Below are positions 51,201 to 62,689 of a DNA stretch of 64,000 nt, piece by piece. A program made the translations under genes and the position numbers. Source of the stretch: Prosopocoilus inquinatus (taxonomy: Eukaryota; Arthropoda; Insecta; Coleoptera; Lucanidae); contig JAYKNF010000014.1 of NCBI GenBank assembly GCA_036172665.1, forward strand, positions 1,849,001-1,913,000, written 5' to 3'. The notes below the pieces were generated by a model. That model was not told the DNA's origin. It did not search any database and was given only the letters and a program-made list of their open reading frames with translations. How positions within the stretch are numbered: the first letter of the stretch is position 1; each line of letters starts with the position of its first letter.

Positions 51201-52787
51201 AGATACAAAGTTTTTGGACGCAGCAGAAGCTGGAAATAGTTTTGAACGAAACAACACGTATTAGCGTTGTTCCTGTGATGTATCTAATCGATCCTTACTT
51301 CGCTACTATGTTATTTGACGTTTCGATGGACTCCAGTAACTCTAATGTGAGATACGAAATTTTCAGACGCAGCAGCAGCTGGAAATAGTTTGAAACGAAA
51401 CAACACATATTAGCGTTGTTCCTGTGATGTATCTAATCGATCCTTACTCATCTATCATGTTATTTGGCGTATCGATGGACTCCAGTAACTTAGATGTGAG
51501 ATACGAAGTTCTCGGACGCAGCTGAAGCTAGAAATAGTTTTAAATGAAACAACACGCATTAGCGTTTTTCCTGTGATGTATCTAATCGATCCTTACTTAT
51601 CTATCATGTTATTTGACGTTTGGATGGACTCCAGTAACCCTGACGTGAGATACGAAGTTCTCGGACGCAGCAGAAGCTGGAAATAGTTTTAAACGAAACA
51701 ACACGCATTAGCGTTGTTCCTGTGATGTATCTAATCGATCCTTACTCATCTATCATGTTATTTGGCGTTTCGATGGACTCCAGTAACTTAGATGTGAGAT
51801 ACGAAGTTCTCGGACGCAGCTGAAGCTAGAAATAGTTTTAAACGAAACAACACGCATTAGCGTTGTTCCTGTGATGTATCTAATCGATCCTTACTTATCT
51901 ATCATGTTATTTGACGTTTGGATGGACTCCAGTAACCCTGACGTGAGATACGAAGTTCTCGGACGCAGCAGAAGCTGGAAATAGTTTTAAACGAAACAAC
52001 ACGCATTAGCGTTGTTCCTGTGATGTATCTAATCGATCCTTACTTATCTATCATGTTATTTGACGTTTCGATGGACTCCAGTAACTCTAATGTGAGATAC
52101 GAAATTTTCGGACGCAACAGAAGCTGGAAATAGTTCTAAACGAAACACCACGTATTAGCGTTGTTCCTGTGATATATCTAATCGATCCTTACTCATCTAT
52201 CATGTTATTTTACGTTTGGATGGACTCCAGTAACTCTGATGTGAGATACAAAGTTTTTGGACGCAGCAGCAGCTGGAAATAGTTTTAAACGAAACAACAC
52301 GTATTAGCGTTGTTCCTGTGATGTATCTAAACGATCCTTACTTATCTAACATGTTATTTGACGTTTGGATGGACTCCAGTAAGTCTGATGTGAGATACAA
52401 AGTTTTTGGACGCAGCAGGAGCTGGAAATAGTTTTAAACGAAACAACACGCATTAGCGTTGTTCCTGTGCTGTATCTAATCGATACTTACTTATCTATCA
52501 TGTTATTTGACGTTTCGATGGACTCCAGTAACTCTGATGTGAGATACGAAGTTTTCGGACGCAGCAGGAGCTGGAAATAGTTGTAAACGAAACAACACGT
52601 TTTAGCGTTGTTCCTGTGCTGTATCTAATCGATCCTTACTTATCTATCATGTTATTTGACGTTTCGATGGGCTCCAGTAACTCTGATGTGAGATACGACG
52701 TTTTCGGACGCAGCAGAAGCTGGAAATAGTTTTAAACGAAACAACACGCATTAGCGTTGTTCCTGTGATGTATCTAATCGATCCTTA
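48288..52787 (-). repeat. Minus-arm 30-monomer block, copy 1
   Basis: About 30.2 monomers collinear with 55,291-59,641. Offsets are 7,003 bp (47 units) at the rare 'attatcttatttg' (48,327), 6,705 bp (45 units) from 'gatgtgctcc' (49,981) through 'gtttcgttggac' (50,721), and 6,854 bp (46 units) from 'acaatacg' (50,951) to the end. The shifts are a two-unit duplication in this copy and a one-unit insertion in the other. Similarity starts about 48,288 and ends about 52,787. Confidence 0.85.
48351..48946 (-). repeat. Tandem dimer duplication in the minus arm
   Basis: Two adjacent 298-bp units, 48,351-48,648 and 48,649-48,946, repeat the same two-monomer order ('gtaaccctgacgtg' unit, then 'ttatttatctaac' / 'gttttggg' unit). 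The corresponding place near 55,360 has only one such dimer, so the extra one arose in this copy or was lost in the other. Confidence 0.85.
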
Positions 52788-55290
52788 CTCATCTATCATG
52801 TTATTTGGCGTTTCGATGGACTCCAGTAACTTAGATGTGATATACGAAGTTCTCGGACGCAGCTGAAGCTAGAAATAGTTTTAAACGAAACAACACGCAT
52901 TAGCGTTGTTCCTGTGATGTATCTAATCGATCCTTACTTATCTATTATGTTATTTGACATTTGGACGGACTCCAGTAACTCTGATGTGAGATACAAAGTT
53001 ATCGGACGCAGCAGAAGCTGGAAATAGTTTTGAACGAAACAACACGTATTAGCGTTGTTCCTGTGATGTATCTAATCGATCCTTACTTATCTATCATGTT
53101 ATTTGACGTTTGGATGGACTCCAGTAACCCTGACGTGAGATACGAAGTTCTCGGACGCAGCAGAAGCTGGAAATAGTTTTAAACGAAACAACACGCATTA
53201 GCGTTGTTCCTGTGATGTATCTAATCGATCCTTACTCATCTATCATGTTATTTGACGTTTCGATGGACTCCAGTAACTCTAATGTGAGATACGAAATTTT
53301 CGGACGCAACAGAAGCTGGAAATAGTTCTAAACGATACACCACGTATTAGCGTTGTTCCTGTGATATATCTAATCGATCCTTACTCATCTATCATGTTAT
53401 TTTATGTTTGGATGGACTCCAGTAACTCTGATGTGAGATACAAAGTTTTTGGACGCAGCAGCAGCTGGAAATAGTTTTAAACGAAACAACACGTATTAGC
53501 GTTGTTCCTGTGATGTATCTAAACGATCCTTACTTATCTAACATGTTATTTGACGTTTGGATGGACTCCAGTAAGTCTGATGTGAGATACAAAGTTTTTG
53601 GACGCAGCAGGAGCTGGAAATAGTTTTAAACGAAACAACACGCATTAGCGTTGTTCCTGTGCTGTATCTAATCGATACTTACTTATCTATCATGTTATTT
53701 GACGTTTTGATGGACTCCAGTAACTCTGATGTGAGATACGAAGTTTTCGGACGCAGCAGGAGCTGGAAATAGTTGTAAACGAAACAACACGTATTAACGT
53801 TGTTCCTGTGATGTATCTAATCGATCCTTACTCATCTATCATGTTATTTGACGTTTGGACAGACTCCAGTAACTCTGATGTGAGATACAAAGTTATCGGA
53901 CGCAGCAGGAGCTGGAAATAGTTTTAAACGAAACAACACGTATTAGCGTTGTTCCTGTGCTGTATCTAATCGATACTTACTTATCTATCATGTTATTTGA
54001 CGTTTCGATGGACTCCAGTAACTCTGATGTGAGATACAAAGATTTCGGACGCAGCAGAAGCTGGAAATAGTTTTGAACGAAACAACACGTATTAGCGTTG
54101 TTCCTGTGATGTATCTAAACGATCCTTACTTATCTAACATGTTATTTGACGTTTGGATGGACTCCAGTAACCCTGACGTGAGATACGAAGTTCTCGGACG
54201 CAGCAGAAGCTGGAAATAGTTTTAAACGAAACCACACGCATTAGCGTTGTTCCTGTGATGTATCTAATCGATCCTTACTCATCTATCATGTTATTTGGCG
54301 TTACGATGGACTCCAGTAACTTAGATGTGAGAGACGAAGTTCTCGGACGCAGCTGAAGCTAGAAATAGTTTTAAACGAAACAACACGCATTAGCGTTGTT
54401 CCTGTGATGTATCTAATCGATCCTTACTTATCTATCATGTTATTTGACGTTTGGATGTACTCCAGTAACCCTGACGTGAGATACGAAGTTCTCGGACGCA
54501 GCAGAAGCTGGAAATAGTTTTAAACGAAACAACACGTTTTAGCGTTGTTCCTGTGCTGTATCTAATCGATCCTTATTTATCTATCATGTTATTTGACGTT
54601 TCGATGGGCTCCAGTAACTCTGATGTGAGATACGACGTTTTCGGACGCAGCAGAAGCTGGAAATAGTTTTAAACGAAACAACACGCATTAGCGATGTTCC
54701 TGTGATGTATCTAATCGATCCTTACTTATCTATCATGTTATTTGACGTTTCGATGGGCTCCAGTAACTCTGATGTGAGATACGACGTTTTCGGACGCAGC
54801 AGAAGCTGGAAATAGTTTTGAACGAAACAACACGCATTAGCGTTGTTCCTGTGATGTATCTAATCGATCCTTACTTAGCTACTATGTTATTTGACGTTTC
54901 GATGGACTCCAGTAACTCTAATGTGAGATACGAAATTTTCGGACGCAGCAGAAGCTGGAAATAGTATTAAACGAAACAACACGCATTAGCGTTGTTCCTG
55001 TGATGTATCTAATCGATCCTTACTCATCTATCATGCTATTTGGCGTTTCGATGAACTCCAGTAACTTAGATGAGAGATACGAAGTTCTCGGACCCAGCTG
55101 AAGCTAGAAATAGTTTTAAACGAAACAACACGCATTAGCGTTGTTCCTGTGCTGTATCTAATCGATCCTTACTTATCTATCATGTTATTTGACGTTTCGA
55201 TGGGCTCCAGTAACTCTGATGTGAGATACGACGTTTTCGGACGCAGCAGAAGCTGGAAATAGTTTTGAACGAAACAACACGCATTAGCGT
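52788..55290 (-). repeat. Mosaic satellite segment between the two minus-arm blocks
   Basis: About 17 in-register monomers. The right-arm-specific 'gacgcaacag' unit at 53,303 is 8 monomers (1,192 bp) after that at 52,111, and the rare 'gatatacgaag' unit near 52,840 recurs 58 monomers later near 61,482. This stretch therefore contains relatives of the terminal 13-unit HOR. No gene or spacer. Confidence 0.75.
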
Positions 55291-58200
55291 TGTTCCTGTG
55301 CTGTATCTAATCGATCCTTACTTATCTATTATCTTATTTGACGTTTGGAGGGACTCCAGTAACCCTGACGTGAGATACGAAGTTCTCGAACGCAGCAGAA
55401 GCTGGAAATAGTTTTAAACGAAACAACACGCATTAGCGTTGTTCCTGTGATGTATCTAAACGATCCTTATTTATCTAACATGTTATTTGACGTTTGGATG
55501 GACTCCAGTAAGTCTGATGTGAGATACAAAATTTTGGGACGCAGCAGGAGCTGGAAATAGTTTTAAACGAAACAACACGTATTAGCGTTGTTCCTGTGCT
55601 GTATCTAATCGATCCTTACTTATCTATCATGTTATTTGACGTTTGGATGGACTCCAGTAACCCTGACGTGAGATACGAAGTTCTCGGACGCAGCAGAAGC
55701 TGGAAATAGTTTTAAACGAAACAACACGTATTAGCGTTGTTCCTGTGATGTATCTAATCGATAGTTACTCATCTATCATGTTATTTGACGTTTGGATGAA
55801 CTCCAGTAACTCTGATGTGAGATACAAAGTTTTTGGACGCAGCAGAAGCTGGAAATAGTTTTGAACGAAACAACACGTATTAGCGTTGTTCCTGTGATGT
55901 ATCTAATCGATCCTTACTTCGCTACTATGTTATTTGACGTTTCGATGGACTCCAGTAACTCTAATGTGAGATACGAAATTTTCAGACGCAGCAGCAGCTG
56001 GAAATAGTTTGAAACGAAACAACACATATTAGCGTTGTTCCTGTGATGTATCTAATCGATCCTTACTCATCTATCATGTTATTTGGCGTTTCGATGGACT
56101 CCAGTAACTTAGATGTGAGATACGAAGTTCTCGGACGCAGCTGAAGCTAGAAATAGTTTTAAATGAAACAACACGCATTAGCGTTGTTCCTGTGATGTAT
56201 CTAATCGATCCTTACTCATCTATCATGTTATTTGACGTTTGGATGGACTCCAGTAACTCTGATGTGAGATACAAAGATTTCGGACGCAGCAGAAGCTGGA
56301 AATAGTTTTGAACGAAACAACACGTATTAGCGTTGTTCCTGTGATGTATCTAAACGATCCTTACTTATCTAACATGTTATTTGACGTTTGGATGGACTCC
56401 AGTAAGTCTGATGTGAGATACAAAGTTTTTGGACGCAGCAGGAGCTGGAAATAGTTTTAAACGAAACAACACGCATTAGCGTTGTTCCTGTGCTGTATCT
56501 AATCGATACTTACTTATCTATCATGTTATTTGACGTTTCGATGGACTCCAGTAACTCTGATGTGAGATACGAAGTTTTCGGACGCAGCAGGAGCTGGAAA
56601 TAGTTGTAAACGAAACAACACGTTTTAGCGTTGTTCCTGTGCTGTATCTAATCGATCCTTACTTATCTATCATGTTATTTGACGTTTCGATGTGCTCCAG
56701 TAACTCTGATGTGAGATACGACGTTTACGGACGCAGCAGAAGCTGGAAATAGTTTTAAACGAAACAACACGCATTAGCGATGTTCCTGTGATGTATCTAA
56801 TCGATAATTACTCATCTATCATGTTATTTTGCGTTTGGATGGACTCCAGTAACTTTGATGTGAGATACAAAGTTTTTGGACGCAGCAGAAGCTGGAAATA
56901 GTTTTGAACGAAACAACACTTATTAGCGTTGTTCCTGTGATGTAGCTAATCGATCCTTACTTTTCTATCATGTTATTTGACGTTTGGATGGACTCCAGTA
57001 ACTCTGATGTGAGATACAAAGATTTCGGACGCAGCAGAAGCTGGAAATAGTTTTGAACGAAACAACACGTATTAGCGTTGTTCCTGTGATGTATCTAATC
57101 GATCCTTACTTAGCTACTATGTTATTTGACGTTTCGATGGACTCCAGTAACTCTAATGTGAGATACGAAATTTTCAGACGCAGCAGCAGCTGGAAATAGT
57201 TTGAAACGAAACAACACATATTAGCGTTGTTCCTGTGATGTATCTAATCGATCCTTACTCATCTATCATGTTTTTTGACGTTTGGATGGACTCCAGTAAC
57301 TCTGATGTGAGATACAAAGTTTTTGGACGCAGCAGAAGCTGGAAATAGTTTTGAACGAAACAACACGTATTAGCGTTGTTCCTGTGATGTATCTAATCGA
57401 TCCTTACTTAGCTACTATGTTATTTGACGTTTCGTTGGACTCCAGTAACTCTAATGTGAGATACGAAATTTTCAGACGCAGCAGCAGCTGGAAATAGTTT
57501 GAAACGAAACAACACATATTAGCGTTGTTCCTGTGATGTATCTAATCGATCCTTACTCATCTATCATGTTATTTGACGTTTGGACGGACTCCAGTAACTC
57601 TGATGAGAGATACAAAGTTCTCGGACGCAGTAGAAGCTGGAAATAGTTTTGAACGAAACAACACGTATTAGCGTTGTTCCTGTGATGTATCTAATCGATC
57701 CTTACTCATCTATCATGTTATTTGACGTTTGGATGGACTCCAGTAACTCTGATGTGAGATACGAAGTTCTCGGACGCAGCTGAAGCTAGAAATAGTTTTA
57801 AACGAAACAATACGCATTAGCGTTGTTCCTGTGATGTATCTAATCGATCCTTACTTATCTATCATGTTATTTGACGTTTGGATGGACTCCAGTAACCCTG
57901 ACGTGAGATACGAAGTTCTCGGACGCAGCAGAGGCTGGAAATAGTTTTAAACGAAACAACACGTATTAGCGTTGTTCCTGTGATGTATCTAATCGATAGT
58001 TACTCATCTATCATGTTATTTGACGTTTGGATGGACTCCAGTAACTCTGATGTGAGATACAAAGTTTTTGGACGCAGCAGAAGCTGGAAATAGTTTTGAA
58101 CGAAACAACACGTATTAGCGTTGTTCCTGTGATGTATCTAATCGATCCTTACTTCGCTACTATGTTATTTGACGTTTCGATGGACTCCAGTAACTCTAAT

Positions 58201-59641
58201 GTGAGATACGAAATTTTCAGACGCAGCAGCAGCTGGAAATAGTTTGAAACGAAACAACACATATTAGCGTTGTTCCTGTGATGTATCTAATCGATCCTTA
58301 CTCATCTATCATGTTATTTGGCGTTTCGATGGACTCCAGTAACTTAGATGTGAGATACGAAGTTCTCGGACGCAGCTGAAGCTAGAAATAGTTTTAAATG
58401 AAACAACACGAATTAGCGTCTTTCCTGTGATGTATCTAATCGATCCTTACTTATCTATCATGTTATTTGACGTTTGGATGGACTCCAGTAACCCTGACGT
58501 GAGATACGAAGTTCTCGGACGCAGCAGAAGCTGGAAATAGTTTTAAACGAAACAACACGCATTAGCGTTGTTCCTGTGATGTATCTAATCGATCCTTACT
58601 CATCTATCATGTTATTTGGCGTTTCGATGGACTCCAGTAACTTAGATGTGAGATACGAAGTTCTCGGACGCAGCTGAAGCTAGAAATAGTTTTAAACGAA
58701 ACAACACGCATTAGCGTTGTTCCTGTGATGTATCTAATCGATCCTTACTTATCTATCATGTTATTTGACGTTTGGATGGACTCCAGTAACCCTGACGTGA
58801 GATACGAAGTTCTCGGACGCAGCAGAAGCTGGAAATAGTTTTAAACGAAACAACACGCATTAGCGTTGTTCCTGTGATGTATCTAATCGATCCTTACTCA
58901 TCTATCATGTTATTTGACGTTTCGATGGACTCCAGTAACTCTAATGTGAGATACGAAATTTTCGGACGCAACAGAAGCTGGAAATAGTTCTAAACGAAAC
59001 ACCACGTATTAGCGTTGTTCCTGTGATATATCTAATCGATCCTTACTCATCTATCATGTTATTTTACGTTTGGATGGACTCCAGTAACTCTGATGTGAGA
59101 TACAAAGTTTTTGGACGCAGCAGCAGCTGGAAATAGTTTTAAACGAAACAACACGTATTAGCGTTGTTCCTCTGATGTATCTAAACGATCCTTACTTATC
59201 TAACATGTTATTTGACGTTTGGATGGACTCCAGTAAGTCTGATGTGAGATACAAAGTTTTTGGACGCAGCAGGAGCTGGAAATAGTTTTAAACGAAACAA
59301 CACGCATTAGCGTTGTTCCTGTGCTGTATTTAATCGATACTTACTTATCTATCATGTTATTTGACGTTTCGATGGACTCCAGTAACTCTGATGTGAGATA
59401 CGAAGTTTTCGGACGCAGCAGGAGCTGGAAATAGTTGTAAACGAAACAACACGTTTTAGCGTTGTTCCTGTGCTGTATCTAATCGATCCTTACTTATCTA
59501 TCATGTTATTTGACGTTTCGATGGGCTCCAGTAACTCTGATGTGAGATACGACGTTTTCGGACGCAGCAGAAGCTGGAAATAGTTTTAAACGAAACAACA
59601 CGCATTAGCGTTGTTCCTGTGATGTATCTAATCGATCCTTA
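55291..59641 (-). repeat. Minus-arm 30-monomer block, copy 2
   Basis: Partner of 48,288-52,787, one monomer shorter overall (two lost, one gained relative to the other copy). Shared rare markers are 'attatcttatttg' near 55,330, 'gatgtgctcc' near 56,689, 'gtttcgttggac' near 57,429, 'acaatacg' near 57,807 and 'gacgcaacag' at 58,965. The extra unit lies near 57,610-57,760 and contains 'gcagtagaagc'. Its right part overlaps the first copy of the terminal HOR. Confidence 0.85.
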
Positions 59642-60752
59642 CTTATCTATCATGTTATTTGACATTTGGACGGACTCCAGTAACTCTGATGTGAGATACA
59701 AAGTTATCGGACGCAGCAGAAGCTGGAAATAGTTTTGAACGAAACAACACGTATTAGCGTTGTTCCTGTGAAGTATCTAAACGATCCTTACTTATCTAAC
59801 ATGTTATTTAACGTTTGGATGGACTCCAGTAAGTCTGATGTGAGATACAAAGTTTTTGGACGCAGCAGGAGCTGGAAATAGTTTTAAACGAAACAACACG
59901 TATTAGCGTTGTTCCTGTGCTGTATCTAATCAATCCTTACTTATCTATCATGTTATTTGACGTTTCGATGGACTCCAGTAACTCTGATGTGAGATACGAC
60001 GTTTTCGGACGCAGCAGAAGCTGGAAATAGTTTTAAACGAAACAACACGTATTAGCGTTGTTCCTGTGATGTATATAATCGATCCATACTCATCTATCAT
60101 GTTATTTGGCGTTTCGATGGACTCCAGTAACTTAGATGTGAGATACGAAGTTCTCGGACGCAGCTGAAGCTAGAAATAGTTTTAAATGAAACAACACGCA
60201 TTAGCGTTTTTCCTGTGATGTATCTAATCGATCCTTACTTATCTATCATGTTATTTGACGTTTGGAAGGACTCCAGTAACCCTGACGTGAGATACGAAGT
60301 TCTCGGACGCAGCAGAAGCTGGAAATAGTTTTAAACGAAACAACACGCATTAGCGTTGTTCCTGTGATGTATCTAATCGATCCTTACTCATCTATCATGT
60401 TATTTGGCGTTTCGATGGACTCCAGTAACTTAGATGTGAGATACGAAGTTCTCGGACGCAGCTGAAGCTAGAAATAGTTTTAAACGAAACAACACGCATT
60501 AGCGTTGTTCCTGTGATGTATCTAATCGATCCTTACTTATCTATCATGTTATTTGACGTTTGGATGGACTCCAGTAACCCTGACGTGAGATACGAAGTTC
60601 TCGGACGCAGCAGAAGCTGGAAATAGTTTTAAACGAAACAACACGCATTAGCGTTGTTCCTGTGATGTATCTAATCGATCCTTACTCATCTATCATGTTA
60701 TTTGACGTTTCGATGGACTCCAGTAACTCTAATGTGAGATACGAAATTTTCG
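58965..60752 (-). repeat. Terminal HOR-D copy 1 (12 monomers, 1,788 bp)
   Basis: Phased on 'gacgcaacag' (58,965, 60,753 and 62,690). Ordered markers include 'gacatttggac', 'gtgaagtatc' (59,770), 'taatcaatcc' and 'gtatataatcg' (60,071). It lacks one unit found in copy 2, the 'gatatacgaag' monomer. Confidence 0.82.
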
Positions 60753-62689
60753 GACGCAACAGAAGCTGGAAATAGTTCTAAACGATACACCACGTATTAG
60801 CGTTGTTCCTGTGATATATCTAATCGATCCTTACTCATCTATCATGTTATTTTACGTTTGGATGGACTCCAGTAACTCTGATGTGAGATACAAAGTTTTT
60901 GGACGCAGCAGCAGCTGGAAATAGTTTTAAACGAAACAACACGTATTAGCGTTGTTCCTGTGATGTATCTAAACGATCCTTACTTATCTAACATGTTATT
61001 TGACGTTTGGATGGACTCCAGTAAGTCTGATGTGAGATACAAAGTTTTTGGACGCAGCAGGAGCTGGAAATAGTTTTAAACGAAACAACACGCATTAGCG
61101 TTGTTCCTGTGCTGTATCTAATCGATACTTACTTATCTATCATGTTATTTGACGTTTCGATGGACTCCAGTAACTCTGATGTGAGATACGAAGTTTTCGG
61201 ACGCAGCAGGAGCTGGAAATAGTTGTAAACGAAACAACACGTTTTAGCGTTGTTCCTGTGCTGTATCTAATCGATCCTTACTTATCTATCATGTTATTTG
61301 ACGTTTCGATGGGCTCCAGTAACTCTGATGTGAGATACGACGTTTTCGGACGCAGCAGAAGCTGGAAATAGTTTTAAACGAAACAACACGCATTAGCGTT
61401 GTTCCTGTGATGTATCTAATCGATCCTTACTCATCTATCATGTTATTTGGCGTTTCGATGGACTCCAGTAACTTAGATGTGATATACGAAGTTCTCGGAC
61501 GCAGCTGAAGCTAGAAATAGTTTTAAACGAAACAACACGCATTAGCGTTGTTCCTGTGATGTATCTAATCGATCCTTACTTATCTATCATGTTATTTGAC
61601 ATTTGGACGGACTCCAGTAACTCTGATGTGAGATACAAAGTTATCGGACGCAGCAGAAGCTGGAAATAGTTTTGAACGAAACAACACGTATTAGCGTTGT
61701 TCCTGTGAAGTATCTAAACGATCCTTACTTATCTAACATGTTATTTAACGTTTGGATGGACTCCAGTAAGTCTGATGTGAGATACAAAGTTTTTGGACGC
61801 AGCAGGAGCTGGAAATAGTTTTAAACGAAACAACACGTATTAGCGTTGTTCCTGTGCTGTATCTAATCAATCCTTACTTATCTATCATGTTATTTGACGT
61901 TTCGATGGACTCCAGTAACTCTGATGTGAGATACGACGTTTTCGGACGCAGCAGAAGCTGGAAATAGTTTTAAACGAAACAACACGTATTAGCGTTGTTC
62001 CTGTGATGTATATAATCGATCCATACTCATCTATCATGTTATTTGGCGTTTCGATGGACTCCAGTAACTTAGATGTGAGATACGAAGTTCTCGGACGCAG
62101 CTGAAGCTAGAAATAGTTTTAAACGAAACAACACGCATTAGCGTTGTTCCTGTGATGTATCTAATCGATCCTTACTTATCTATCATGTTATTTGACGTTT
62201 GGATGGACTCCAGTAACCCTGACGTGAGATACGAAGTTCTCGGACGCAGCAGAAGCTGGAAATAGTTTTAAACGAAACAACACGCATTAGCGTTGTTCCT
62301 GTGATGTATCTAATCGATCCTTACTCATCTATCATGTTATTTGGCGTTTCGATGGACTCCAGTAACTTAGATGTGAGATACGAAGTTCTCGGACGCAGCT
62401 GAAGCTAGAAATAGTTTTAAACGAAACAACACGCATTAGCGTTGTTCCTGTGATGTATCTAATCGATCCTTACTTATCTATCATGTTATTTGCCGTTTGG
62501 ATGGACTCCAGTAACCCTGACGTGAGATACGAAGTTCTCGGACGCAGCAGAAGCTGGAAATAGTTTTAAACGAAACAACACGCATTAGCGTTGTTCCTGT
62601 GATGTATCTAATCGATCCTTACTCATCTATCATGTTATTTGACGTTTCGATGGACTCCAGTAACTCTAATGTGAGATACGAAATTTTCG
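60753..62689 (-). repeat. Terminal HOR-D copy 2 (13 monomers, 1,937 bp)
   Basis: Markers fall 1,937 bp (13 units) after copy 1 from 'aagtatctaa' (59,771 to 61,708) and 'gtatataatc' (60,071 to 62,008) onward. The 'gatatacgaag' unit near 61,482 is the additional monomer relative to copy 1. Confidence 0.84.
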
